From NCBI GenBank assembly GCA_023079485.1, contig CM041083.1, positions 61,385,810 to 61,449,809 of the forward strand: a stretch of DNA of 64,000 bases, read 5' to 3'. This document shows, piece after piece, positions 11,451 to 24,067 of this stretch. Positions within the stretch are counted from its first letter, which is position 1. Each line of letters starts with the position of its first letter. Made by a program: the position numbers and the translations under genes. Source of the DNA: Archilochus colubris (Eukaryota; Chordata; Aves; Apodiformes; Trochilidae). Below the pieces are notes generated by a model. It had not been told where the DNA came from. It did not search any database and saw only the letters and a list, made by a program, of their open reading frames with translations.

Positions 11451-12564
11451 CTTCTATGTTCACTACTGTTTCAACTATGTTTCCTTTTCTTTCATTTTTG
11501 TAACACAGCTCATTTTTTTGGTCACAGGCACCAAGCTTGCTCTGATACAAATAATAAAAGGCAGTAAGGTCTTCTGTAATTTGCAGCTTTTTAAGCATAC
11601 AGCAGTGATGCACCTATGCCATCAAACAGGCATATTCCACTGTCTTTCTTATAGCTGAGCATTGGTCTGAAATAATTTTACCAAAGATCATGATACATAT
11701 AAATAGAAAGGAGGATTCATTTGGACTGAAATTTTACCTGCTTTCAACCAACAGGTTTCTGTTGTACTTAAATTAAAGCTGTCTTACAAGCTTGTGCTCA
11801 CACACCTGATGAGGGGTACCACATCACACAGTTCCCTAGAGCAAAATTTGAGGAGGTCACAGGAGCTCTTGGGGCTCTTAAACTTAATGTGTTCTATATG
11901 TGCCAGATGCTGGTGCTAAAAGACTTTGTGGTGTGGGTCATACACAGGGTATGCATCAAGCCATGCAGTGCTGAGCTGTAATGCTGCTGTAACCATGAAG
12001 TAGCTGTCCCAAGAGCAGAGATGCAGATGAACAGATAGGGAAATGAACACGTGCTGAAACAGCTTTATTTGACATAACAGAAATCTTGAAGTAATAACAA
12101 AAGTTCTCAATTTAAATGCTGCAACAATGTTAATAATACTAATTTTAGTAAGCTCCATTAATTGTGTTTCATTTTACTTTTAATGGCTGTATCTTCCCAG
12201 CATCTGTGAGTTCTGTAAATTTTAATACCTCTACTGTTTTCAGGGTGTCTTCTCTGATTTCAGTTTGCTTCTAAATTTCACCTACTATCATTTCACTAAG
12301 AAAAAAAACATTCTTTTTGAAAAGAATCTGTGTCCTAGCCTGAGAACTATCTCTCAGTCTTAGATTCACTGACCAATGCATTATTCACCTCTCCTTGAAA
12401 TAGCCTTTAAATCAGACTACAATACAGATCACATAAAATGAATGTGAGTGGTGTTATGAGATTATCCGTAGTCTTAAAAAAGTAAGTAATTCAAAGAATA
12501 AAGTTTCCAGATATGACCCAGCATTTGACAGATATGGCTCAGTGCTGATTAACTGCGGTTATTC
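11451..12564. other. Unique non-coding DNA
   Basis: The first ~100 bp may be further decayed ancient CR1. The rest holds nothing recognised. Confidence 0.45.
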
Positions 12565-12617
12565 AGATACCTCGTCTGCTCATGTTTCTCTTCTTTACCT
12601 GGATAATTGCAGAAGCA
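12565..12617. repeat. Left copy of an imperfect ~55 bp direct repeat
   Basis: Starts at AGATACCTCG and ends at GATAATTGCAGAAGCA. The right copy is at 13150-13206 in the same orientation. The shared core is CTGCT.ATGTTTCT.TTCTTTA followed by GATTGCAGAAGCA, with a few substitutions and small indels. Together they bracket the LTR-like GC-rich block. Confidence 0.7.
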
Positions 12618-13149
12618 CAGCTGAGCAGTTTGGGTGGACCAAAAACCAGAGGACGGAATTATTCTGTAATAACATCCCCTCCCAAGGGAAGATAAAAGGG
12701 GAATAAGAACGAGAGACTTTAAGTTGGAAATTAAAATGGAAACAGATTTACTAGAACAGGGGAGAAAGGCACTAACACATGGGATAATGAACAAAAATAC
12801 AAATGTATACAAATATATATATATAACTCGATCTGGATGCCGGCAGGGATAGGTGCCTGAGGGCCTCCTGAGGCAGGGCTGACTCAGGAGGGGGCTCCAG
12901 GGCTTTTCCCAGCCCCCGATGGATGTGGATCCTGAAGAGCAGGAGGCGAGGGGGGAGTAAAGGAGCGCAGGGAAACAGCAGCGAAGTGAGGAGCGGGAGA
13001 GAGAGAGGAGGGGCTGGGGTCTGCCTGAGCTTGATAGAGTCTGGGCAGGGAATGGGAGGGAATGGACCCCTCTGTGTTCTGTCCCTCTCAGAGTTTGACA
13101 GCCCTCCTTCTATACTTCCTCATTCTCAAACAATGACACGGTGTCTGGT
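12618..13149 (-). mobile_element. LTR-like endogenous retroelement fragment (GC-rich, CpG-containing)
   Basis: Two halves differ in composition. 12640-12830 is A-rich with 'AAACAGATTTACTAGAACAG' and a TATATATATA run at about 12814-12824. 12831-13040 is GC- and purine-rich (GGAGGCGAGGGGGGAG, GGGAGAGAGAGAGGAGGGG) with about seven CpGs in ~200 bp, unlike anything else in the window. Read on the minus strand, a C/T-rich region is followed by a TATA-like run and then by TTCTAGTAAATCTG and 'TTTGGTCCACCC'. That resembles the layout of avian retroviral LTRs as I remember them. No gag, pol or env frame is present. The minus-strand assignment and the limits are inferences; a GC-rich satellite or other repeat is possible. 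Confidence 0.5.
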
Positions 13150-13206
13150 AGATACATCCACCTTCTGCTAATGTTTCTGTTCTTTAACTAGGTGATTGCA
13201 GAAGCA
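13150..13206. repeat. Right copy of the imperfect ~55 bp direct repeat
   Basis: Begins AGATACATCCA and ends GGTGATTGCAGAAGCA, matching 12565-12617. It is too long to be a retroviral target-site duplication, so it is either LTR-terminal sequence or an older local duplication. Confidence 0.7.
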
Positions 13207-16200
13207 TTTTTGGTCTGATGGCCAGACAGATATAAATCCAATGTTAGTTACTGCTTCAAAATTAGGAGCCTTCCTACATTGTTTGCTGTAGTGGAATTCA
13301 GCCTCAAATGCCCACTTAGTGAAAGTCTGGCCCAGGTGTGTAGGGAGCATGAAGAAAGGAGTCCTACAAGAAAAAAGCATTTCCATTCATTTTGAGGTGA
13401 TAACCTTTAATCACCTTTGAGGTGATTAAAATGTTGAAAACTGCTTCAAGGCTGCTTTTCTGTTTCTACTGCAATATAGATGCGTCTGTCATACACATAG
13501 ATTGTGTATGTACTCCAAAAATCTCAACAGCACAATAAGGAATTAGTTTTGCTCCTTTTTACTACTGCCCCTTGGACCAGCACATGTTGTATGTTTGTGT
13601 AGTGTTCTAAAAATTGTTAGAGTAGTAGGAAACCTGTGGTTACCCTCCCATATGTCACCTTTCATCCCTACCCATCCCAAGGTCAAGGATTTCCCACCCA
13701 CAGGAGTAGGCACACTGGTTCAAATGAAGGAGCCACTGAGCCCAGTAACCTTCTTCTATTAAAGGCACACACAAGGCAGTGCCATATATATTTGCACAGC
13801 ATGCTTCACAGGCCTTGTGACTTTTTTTTTATGGCAAGAAAGAGACCTTTGCATGTTCAGACACTGAAGGTATCAGGTTCCTTCTCCTTTAGCCCTGCCA
13901 GGTGCTCTTCCTGAGGTTCTGGCTGCAGTTTTCTCATCTTTTCATTATCACTTAACACTCTTCCCATCCAAAGTCTCACTGGTACCTTTCTTGTCAACTC
14001 TTCTTTGCTTGCCCAAAGTAGTCTAATATCACAGCAGGAATCTTGGTTGGTGAATATTGAGGAAAGTCCTGGCATCCATGAGTCGTATTTCTGTTCCTCT
14101 GTCACACTACCAGAAGAGCAGGCAAGACCCACAGGCTTCCTGGGTTCCTTCTTGGAGCAGTGAATACAGGGAGGGCTATTCTTACTGACCTCTTCCAGTT
14201 CTTAGTCCTTACTTTTTAAAATAAATATATTATAGCTATTATTATTGCTAGAATTACTATTAGTGTTCATTTGATTCTCACATTTGGCCCTTTTTCATCA
14301 GTTATCTATTAATTGACCTGTTTTGCTCGTTGTTTCTTTTTTTGTGGTTTGGGGTTTTTTTTTTTTCTTTGTTTTCATTTCTCTTGGGAGAAGAAAGTGA
14401 AGCAGAATGAGAGGTTTTTATTGTTTGGTTGGTTAGTTGGTTGGTTTGTTAGCAACAGACAGCAGAGACAGAATCAGTGGCAACAGTAGCCATTAGCCAA
14501 TGTCTAGCAGGCAGGGCAAGCATATTTGCTACTGCCCATAATACTCTCCCAGCCACTAACAGCTCCAGCAAAGGGCTTCTTGACCCTAATACAGTTTATC
14601 TATTTGTCAACCCTACAGTGGATCTTCCAAGTGCTCTGTTTTAGTGGTTCTCTGCTTGTAATGTTCCTCATAATGCAAATTCTTTTAAACTTGGTTATGT
14701 TGTAGTGTATGGCCTTAAATCACTTAAAAATGGAGAGATGTCTGTTTTAAATCACAGAATTGCAGGAGACACAGTTATATGAGTCAGGAAAAATGACTAC
14801 AAATATGCAATTTAAGTTCATGGCAAATTTAAGTCATTGTGAAGGATATGCACAGTTTTCCTTCAGCTTTTAGAAGAGAAACAACATAAAGTATGTCTGC
14901 TTATGAATATGTATTAACCATAATACAAACTCTTCTGCGTAGGAAATTTGACTTAATTCTGTGTTAGGAGACAGCTTACATCTGTACTTATGTTACCATT
15001 TACTATTGTATAAAACTCCACTCCATACTAATTACTCTTAGCAAACAGAGTGCTTAACATTAATTATACTGGGAAGTCTACAAAGCAAAACTCTTTTTTC
15101 TTCTTCCTTGCTAGACTGCATTCTAATTCTAATGAAAAATCATTCAGTATCTGAATTATACCGTAAATCAAAGTGGTTAATGCTGTTTAGACATCCTATG
15201 TACTTCTCCAGATTCAGTCAAACATAAAGTATATTTCCTGACATTTGTTTTCAGCCCTGTTTTTTGTTAATGTTTTCCTTTTCATTTTAGCTCTGTTTTA
15301 CAAAGTACATTATGACCTGAATACTGCAAAAGCACATCATGGCTATTTTTTTATTTACAACTTGTATAATTTATTATGAATATGCATCTTAATTTTTTCT
15401 GATCTTGTTTGTGGTAGTACTGACAGAATCAAGTACTCAAGGACAACATTATGTAGTACGTTGAGAAGTTTATTCAGAACTATGTTGCTTCACTTTTCAC
15501 TTTGTAGAACAACTATCATCTGACTTTAAGAATAATATATATAAATTTTCTCAAACAGGTCCAGATTTTTGAGAGATCAAAGATCAGCCGTAACATGAAT
15601 AATCTGAGGACACTGTGTATTCTTTATAAAACTGCTGCATTTACATTTCTTTCTGTTTCACAAATTATTTTGCTCTAAAAGCAGTACGTAGAATAATTTC
15701 TTCTAGCCTATCACGAACTGCTTAACTCTCCAAAGCCTGCAATTTTTAGCAAATACTGAAGCCATGAGGGTAAAACTTGTTTAAACTTTGGCTACATATT
15801 TTCCACCTGTTCTGGTGATTATTCTGACATATCTGAATGAGATCAGTCACTCAGATCTCCCTAACTCTGTATGACATTATTACCTTTTTGTTCCCTGCAC
15901 TGCTCTTCATTCTATAGATACAGCACTGCCTGTCCTTGTTGCTGAATCTTTATCTTAGCATGAGACCATATTTTTTCTGTTATCACTGCAGAAGGTATTA
16001 CCTTGGCAACATCAAAATCAATCCAAGACCCTCTCTAAGAAGAGAACTTTGCCAAGGATTGGGCCAGATGCTCCAATAAATTTCTGCCTTCCCTGATACC
16101 TTCATCCACCTCACTTCATTCTTCTGATTATTCAAGGCCATGTATTCACCATGAGTCCAACAAGAAGTCCTGCCCCTGGATTGTGACTGGTTGTGATCAA

Positions 16201-19200
16201 GTTCCACAAACTTTTTTTAGGCAGAGTATGATGTAAGTAATACAAGTTTATATACCCCTCAACTTGGTCTCCTGTTCTGGTACTGAGCAAGACTGAGAAA
16301 TTTTAGCAAAGTTAGAATAAAAAGTTTGATTGAAACATTTTAAAAGACTCCAAACTCCACTACAGCAGCAGGTGCAGCAGAAATCAATGTTTTCAAAACT
16401 CACTCCCATATTTAGGGAGTGGTAAAAGTTCCTAATGTTTTGCAGGGCTTTAAATTTGCTTCACTCAGTGTGGACTTTTTGATGTTTCATTTTGTTATTC
16501 TTCATCTCAAGACAATTCAGGTTCTGTTCTGCTTAACACAAACTATAAAGGTAGAGGTGAGTGGGGATGAGAAGTGTATTAAACAAGTCTTGTGGAGTTG
16601 AATGACAGTAGGTGAGAGAATTTATTCTAATTCTGCAGGCCCATAAGAATAAGTCAGAAAGCACTTGTGCATTTGTTCCCCTTTGCTATTTTATATTTAG
16701 AGACCAAATCTCACAACCCTTCTCTCTGAAGTTGGTGGGTTTTTTTGTACTTACAATTATTATTTTTCTTAATGATAGCTTTTCCAGGTTATTTTTCTTT
16801 CCTCAGTCTCTAACTGTAAAGGACAGCCTGAGTTCACAAGGACTTTCTCTGCCTATAGATTAAGCTCTTTCTTTAAAGGAGGTCAAAAGATTGAATAGTT
16901 GCTCACCTTTGTTTATGAAGTTGTTTACAGTCTTTTCCAGGGGTTGTGCACTTACAGCTTTCCCTTCATTATGTCTGTCACACGATTTTTGTAGGCATGT
17001 TACTGTACCTACGGGAGGTGGCAGGAGGAGGAGGGCATGAGCATTTCCCATTGTTGGATCTAGGTGGAGAATGCCATCTTTAGAGAAGTGCTGTAGGAAA
17101 TAAAAGTCTGTCTCAAGTTGGCCATAACAGTCCTCAGGAGATAATGGTGAATTGATAAATGCTATAGCTCTTCTGTCTGGTACGGTGAAATGTGATTAAC
17201 ACCTCCTCTGCACCCATCTTACTGCAGAATACGTCTTTGTACTTCCACTAACCTCAGAGTTATTTGATTTTAAAGTATAAGTAGTATTTAAGCTGATGCT
17301 TCTGTTAACACCTCTGCTTTTATGCTTTCTGACATCTGACAGACTCTAAGCAGACAGCATCCTTTAGCCATTGTTCACATGACACTTGCCCTGGAAAATG
17401 TTACCTCTCAAAGAGAAAACCCATCAAATCTTACAAGGGAAGAGTTCACACTGGGGCTATATTGCTATTTCTATTGCCTGGTTCAGAGCTTTTGTAAGCA
17501 GGTCTAAACTTGCTGTAATGCACAAGGTGTAGGTGGTTTCTGGTATTTTCCTCTTGATTCTTCCAATTTTTGCCATGAAACTGTATAACTTCTTCAGAAA
17601 GCTGGTATCTGGAGCAGATTCTGGTAGATAAACTTTCTGACCTTGCCTGTTTTCTCACATACTACTGCCTACTCTCACCTCACAGGGGAACTGGAAAATT
17701 TTGCTATCTCCCTGCATTTCTCACACTACTGCACGTAGTGTGGCATCAGCCTTCCCTCCAAATATGAATTCAGTGGTCACCACCCACCCTGACATCTTAG
17801 AGTGGATGGCACAATGGTTTCCATAGAGCCCTCATGGTCTTCATTTATTCCTGTTATCACAAAGCATTTCTTGGGACCTATAAATATTGTCTTGTTCCTG
17901 TTCATTAACAGAAAATCCACTATGTGATACAAAATCAGTTTTGCCAATTCAAATCAACTTAATACACAAAAGTGTGTTAATAACCCAGCAGTCATTTCTG
18001 GGAAATCCTCAAATCAGAACCCTTTTGCAACACAGCTGCAACTAAATCTGGCTCTACAGGCTTGCTGGTTCACATCTTTGTATCACTGTGTTCACATTTT
18101 GAGCCATCAAGCTTCAGTGGCACCTGAACTGCTGGTTCACTTTCAGACCACTTTCAGTTTTGCTGTTTCTATTATTTCAGTTCCTTGGTAAGAAACTCAG
18201 ATTAACAAGAATGAAACAGGGCATCTGGAAGTGGGTTGGGCATCTTTGCTAGAAATCTCTGATGCTGAAAGATTGGCCAAGCAAGGACAAGAGGGAGAGC
18301 AGAGCCCCAAGAATTACAGACCAGCAGAGGAGCAATGGTGGGGCCACTTTTCTCTGAAGGAGAGAAAAGATTCCTCATAAGTTGATTTTTCTAGAAAAGG
18401 GACCACACTCATGATTAAGGTACCATTATCTTTCCCACTGTCATTCATGTATGAGGCAGCATCTTTCTGTCTTAGATGTGCAGTCTTAAGAGAGCATGGA
18501 GCAGTTAATATCTGTTTTTTGCAAAGCCATGAAGGAGAGTCTCAGCACAGCTCCTCATTTAAAGTTGAAGCTGGTAAAGAGTCTGGCTGGAGTCACTGAG
18601 AAGTCTGTAGAGAGGATTGCCTGGAGACATCATATGGAAAGATGTGACTGCCATCGCGGGGAAGAGAACAAGAGGGAAGCTGCAAATAGTGCCAGCTCCT
18701 ACTGGTAAAGAAACTAAAAGAGATTAAAGCCTGTCCAGACACCTAAATACAAATCTTTTGTATATGGCAAGACCGCAGGCAGGTGAAATTGTCCATAAAG
18801 CTTAAGTTCAGTTTCAGCTAAGCAGGACAATTCCCCAACCATATACATCAGTCATGGTGTGAAACCAGTGTCTTTATAGATATTTTACTGTTTTATATAC
18901 TTTGCATTTACTGCTTCATTTTTCTGTTCTGTCATTTGTGTTTTATGCAGTCATGACACCTGCTTGCTCTTCTGCAAATAATCTCTATTTGAGACTTAGC
19001 TCACTGTGTGATTAAATAATTTATTAATCACTTTGATGGTGCAATAGCTTTCACAATACAAACCACTGATTTTTTTAGGCATTGGGATCTTTTTAGAAGA
19101 TTGAGCACAAATATTGCAGACCTCCCCAGCTGCTCTTGGACACTTAGAAAAGTCTAGAAAGTGTCTTTTTATGAAGTATGTAGATAGCTACCTTTTTTTT

Positions 19201-21339
19201 TTTTTCCCTTCTCAGTCCAGCGTGTTGTTTCCTCTTGCCACTTTTACCAATTTCAAGTTTTTAGTAAGTTTTCAACTTCTTCTTAAAGTAAGCTAATTTT
19301 CCTCTATTATTCACACACTGTTATGGTGATTTTTTTTAAGGACCAGCATACAGGCAGTGGTTGTACAAACCCTCATCAGTTGCCTGAAAATGTTTGACCT
19401 CAGGAAAAAATTATTTCTCTGTCTTGGTGTTGTCTTTTTCAGTATCTTTAATGATTTTGTCTTGTCACAAGAACAATTTACCAAATTCTTCTCCTTCTCT
19501 CCTGTGACATACAGAACACAATTTGCTTTTCTGGTTACTTAAAACAAAGTCTTCTTTCCTTTCACAGTACTTGGGAACAACTTTACTTCAGATGTGGCAT
19601 GAAGCCATCATCAAGAGTGTCAGGTCTTTCCTGTAGTTTTGATTTGGCATCTCTTGTTTTCTAGGCATTTCTGGATGTAGATATCTATGTGTTTATGGTT
19701 GATAAATCTGGCAGACATGACAGCCCAGATAGAATATGGCAATAGGTATAAAGAAAGCTTAGTTTGCTTTTATAAATAGATTGCAAGGTTCAAGGAAAAG
19801 GAGATAAACATAGAATTCTAACATTATTTAACACATTGTGTTATAATTTCCTCTATGAAAGCCACTTAAATAATAACACAAAATTGTAGACAAGAGGGAA
19901 TCAGATCTAATTACATCATGGAAACTTTGATCTCTTTGTTAGCTTGACTTCATTATATTGTGCCATCACTGATAAGAAAAATAATTTTAAACCAGAAAAG
20001 TCTTTTCCAGAGAAGTTATTACTTCAATTGATAATAATCTTTTATAACAGATGATGCGTGTATGCTAGGAAATTTAGATCTGTTTTATGCTAATACTTAG
20101 TAACATCTAGCAGAACACTTGGTGCTGCAAGTCTGTTTCATTCCACAAAAGCCAGTTCACTGGAAAGGGAATTTGGATGGGGCCAGACCAGGAAGAACAA
20201 AATAACATACATTTGATAAAAGGTTTTTTTTTGCTTTTTTTTTTTATTTTCCACCATGTTCTGTTTTGGAAAGTACTACCTGTGCTTTTCATTTATAGTC
20301 TCTGTCCAAGTGCTCATTAGACATAATGCTCTTTCAATTGGCAGTTTTGTGCCACACTAGGACACAGCAGTAAAGAGAAAGCAGCTGAAGGAGGAAAAAC
20401 CCCACTCCATGTAGAATTGCTGTTCTGACTCCAGTGGAGCTTATTCTCCCTTGAAAGCAGTGAAAATGTTGAAGTATTCAGCAGGAAGGAAGAAAGACTG
20501 GAGCCTGCAGAATTCTTATAAATCCCAAAATGGCACACAGGATCCATCCTATGAAGGCCAGTGAGCAGTCAGAGGCAATTGTTTGCAGGTCAAAGCTGAC
20601 CTGCTGCAGACAGCAAGAACGTGGATGTGTCTTGCAGTTATTTTTACTATTCATCATGACCTTCCCCCCCTCCTTCAGCCACCTTCTTTGACCTCAGTCC
20701 AGCCAAATACAAAATGAGAGCTGTGCAGGGGATCATGTATTATGTCAAAGTTACACAACTTCACACCATCTTTTGTTTGGGGAGTAGTTATGTGCCAGCA
20801 ATTTTGCTACAGAGAAAATGAACATTTTTAGCTCCCCTTTTTTTCGAAAGGGACCGAAGCTGTTATAAACACTTCAAATAATCATTTTACTTGCAAAGAG
20901 AACATTTTATAATTGAATACTGTTCTGACACAGAAGACCCTGGGCAGCAGACACCCTAGATATTTGTTTAGTGCATAACAGGACTTCACACTCAGATTCT
21001 TTTCTCGTACATATGGTTACATCTTGCCAATGGAACCCTCCATCTGGATCCACAGATGTCCATGCTCCCTGTGGTCTCTAACAAAATGAAGCAGAAGTCA
21101 GCATAAACTCAAAGAAAAACTACTTTCTATAAGCAAGCCTTGCAGGCAAGTCAGAGGGTAAATTTTTTCCTAGACACAAAGTATTATGCAAAAATCAGAG
21201 TAGCTCTATGAGGTGCTGTAATAGGTTCCTGTCTTCTGAAGACTGAGCACCTGAACATGGACTGTCACCAACATTCTTTTCTTTTCCCTTTTCAGGACCT
21301 CCATTATAATTCTAAGTATTACACATAGGAGAAAGGTTT
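13207..21339. other. 8 kb of unique AT-rich non-coding DNA
   Basis: No LINE, LTR or gene similarity recognised. Open frames of 60-92 codons occur on both strands (for example 13857-14132 on the minus strand, 92 codons with the stop), but none has a recognisable domain. Low-complexity tracts: 14331-14378 and 14421-14452 (listed), T-rich 19191-19205, T-rich 20222-20246. Confidence 0.5.
14331..14452. repeat. T/G-rich low-complexity region with GGTT repeats
   Basis: 14331-14378 is poly-T interrupted by GTGG and GGGG. 14421-14452 is a degenerate (GGTT)n such as GGTTGGTTAGTTGGTTGGTT. The purine-rich spacer between them has no similar structure. Confidence 0.65.
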
Positions 21340-21656
21340 GAAGAACAACAGCCTCAAGATCATTGAGTCCAACCATTAAACTGTCACTGCCTAATCCACC
21401 ACTAAATCCCATCCCTTAGCATCACATTTACACGTCTTTTAAATGCCTCCAAAGATGGTGACTCTATCACTGCCCTGGGCAGCCTATTCCAGTACCTGAC
21501 ATCCCTCTTGGTGAAGACAGTTTTCCAATTTACAATCTAAACCTCCCTTGGCATGACTTGAAGCAATTTCCTCTTATTTTATTGTTTGTTACTTGGAAGA
21601 AGAGACCAACACCAACCTTACTACACCCTCTTTTCAGGTAGCTGTAGAGTGATAAG
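21340..21656 (-). mobile_element. CR1 LINE, reversed 3' part
   Basis: On the + strand the order is CAAGATCATTGAGTCCAACC, ACTGCCTAATCCACCACTAA, CACGTCTTTTAAATGCCTCC, TGGTGACTCTATCACTGCCC, GGGCAGCCTATTCCAGTACC, TCTAAACCTCCCTTGGCATG, TTGTTACTTGGAAGAAGAGA and TTCAGGTAGCTGTAGAGTGA. This is the classic reversed CR1 3' region, from the ORF2 C-terminus to just short of the 3' octamers, which are not recognisable at the left edge. Divergence is moderate. It stops at 'GTAGAGTGATAAG', so the 5' end is truncated. Confidence 0.92.
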
Positions 21657-23330
21657 ATACTCCTTTCTCCTTCTCTACAGCTGCCAAAAGAAAACCCATT
21701 GGACAAACTGATAGTTATTTTAATGCACTAAGAAACTGAATAAAACAAGGGGAAAGACCTAGAATTTTAAGGTATTTATTATGCTGATAATATTTCACTT
21801 GAATTTACTCAGTGTATCACTGTCCATCACTGATTGAGAATTGTTAACAGCTTTTTCAATAGAAAAAAGTCAAAGGGCAAGAAGTAATGAATGTATGCAT
21901 TGCCCATAATTACACAGTAAAACAAAGATTAGATTAGATCACTTAGTAAATATATCATCAAAATGTGGTTAACATGACCAGATCATTAATTCAAGACATT
22001 AAGTGGGTTATACTGAGCACTATGTTTCATCATCTGATAGGCCCTGTGGTACAAACTAAACTCATGTTACTAATTGTAAATATAATGCTACCATTTGTAA
22101 ATGTATGCATACTTCTATATATTTCTATAAATATATTCAGATATTTACAATAACAGATATTTACAATAACAGCCATTATCAAAAGAAGGTCATCTGTATG
22201 CAAATAAATGGAGAACAACTGGAGTTGATAAAGTGAACTTTAAATCAGTTTCTGGAGAGTCTCAGCATTATTTTTATGTATGGAATATTATTTTTCAACT
22301 TTGCTTTACCCCTAAGTCTGTGATTGTCTGGGTATCTATCCTACAGAGACAGCACTCTGAAAATGTAATTGCTCCTTTCCATACTTGGAACCATCCCCAG
22401 AGTTCAGCTGTGCTTCATGCAGCACAGAAGAAAATAATCAAATAAATGTGCTGAACATACCACTTCATAACAGTTCTGCCAGATAGCACTTTTCTGAGGA
22501 AAATTAAAAAAGATACGTTCTATTTTGGAAAACCTCCAGCAATTAACTTTCACTCACTCTTCCACCTCCCTAAGTCTATTGCTTCTTCTCTGTGTTAATT
22601 GTCCTGTGCCCATTTGCTCTGAATGCCTCCAAGAATTGCAAAAATGATGCCATGGTTTTGCAAATAGCTTATAAACCTAATGAGAATCTCACTTCAAGAG
22701 ACCACGGTTAATCCAAAAGACATCTCTGTGTGCACAAAATACACACAGTGCATCGGCATCATCAGCATCATTTCTTCTGTCCATCTGTGAGTTCATATGA
22801 TTTGGTAGCAGTCCTAGTTTCTAGAAACTTTAACCCCTCTGTGGCAAAATGCCACCTTTCCTAATGGGACTAAATCCTTGTGCTGTCATTTATATGCATG
22901 GATTTTCTTCCTATAATATATGTATGCTCATGCATAGAAGTTATTAATGTTAAAGGTTGCACAGGAACATCACACATATTCACTGTGATCAGACAGGATT
23001 CTCAAAGGTTCTGGTCACCTACAAACATGTTCATAAAATCACTCATGTCGAGCTCCATTCTCCATACTCCATGCTTGCTGTTTGTGAGCCTACTACCATA
23101 AAACAAAATTAACCTCTTCTCATTAGAAACTTGGAGTTTGAACACCATTATGATGCTAATTTGTTCATCTGTCTAGAAAAAGTCAGATGGAAATGTTAGA
23201 ACTGGACAGACTGACTGGATTCACACAGATTAATAGATGACTTATCTCCCAAAATCTTATCACCTTGCTTGGGTATTAAATTCTTGGCTCTGAACAATAT
23301 TGCATTGTGAGTTTAAAGATGTTACTGCAA
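21657..23330. other. Unique non-coding DNA
   Basis: AT-rich; contains the 16-bp tandem listed below and nothing else recognised. Confidence 0.5.
22139..22172. repeat. 16-bp tandem duplication (2.1 copies)
   Basis: AGATATTTACAATAAC occurs at 22139-22154 and again, identical, at 22155-22170, followed by AG. A perfect duplication of this kind is probably recent or slippage-derived. Confidence 0.9.
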
Positions 23331-24067
23331 AGGAAGGAGGGAAGGAAGGAAGGAAGGAAGGAGGGAGGGAGGGAGGGAGGGAAAGGAGGGAGGGAGGGAG
23401 GGAGGGAGGGAGGGAGGGAGGGAGGGAAGGAAGGAAGGAAGGAAGGAAGGAAGGAAGGAAGGAAGGAAGGAAGGAAGGAAGGAAGGAAGGAAGGAAGGAA
23501 GGAAGGAAGGAAGGAAGGAAGGAAGGAAGGAAGGAAGGAAGGAAGGAAGGAAGGAAGGAAGGAAGGAAGGAAGGAAGGAAGGAAGGAAGGAAGGAAGGAA
23601 GGAAGGAAGGAAGGAAGGAAGGAAGGAAGGAAGGAAGGAAGGAAGGAAGGAAGGAAGGAAGGAAGGAAGGAAGGAAGGAAGGAAGGAAGGAAGGAAGGAA
23701 GGAAGGAAGGAAGGAAGGAAGGAAGGAAGGAAGGAAGGAAGAAGGAAGGAAGGAAGGAAGGAAGGAAGGAAGGAAGGAAGGAAGGAAGGAAGGAAGGAAG
23801 GAAGGAAGGAAGGAAGGAAGGAAGGAAGGAAGGAAGGAAGGAAGGAAGGAAGGAAGAAGGAAGGAAGGAAGGAAGGAAGGAAGGAAGGAAGGAAGGAAGG
23901 AAGGAAGGAAGGAAGGAAGGAAGGAAGGAAGGAAGGAAGGAAGGAAGGAAGGAAGGAAGGAAGGAAGGAAGGAAGGAAGGAAGGAAGGAAGGAAGGAAGG
24001 AAGGAAGGAAGGAAGGAAGGAAGGAAGGAAGGAAGGAAGGAAGGAAGGAAGGAAGGAAGGAAGGAAG
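23331..24067. repeat. Long GGAA/AAGG tetranucleotide microsatellite with GGGA-rich head
   Basis: Positions 23331-23361 are GGAA units. 23362-23426 is mostly GGGA with one AAAGG interruption at about 23381-23385. From 23427 to 24067 the array is AAGG, about 160 units. Only two interruptions break it: a single missing G at 23741 and again at 23856, each producing GGAAGAAGG and shifting phase by one base. The purine/pyrimidine strand asymmetry is complete. Because 12 bp (three units) is four codons, every frame is open: Lys-Glu-Gly-Arg repeats on + and Pro-Ser-Phe-Leu repeats on -. Those 270-280 codon frames carry no evidence of being genes. True length may differ in the living genome, since such arrays assemble poorly. 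Confidence 0.98.

Noticed and set aside
14745..14780. AAATCACAGAATTGCAGGAG resembling a reversed CR1 end
   Set aside because: No further CR1 sequence follows on either side.
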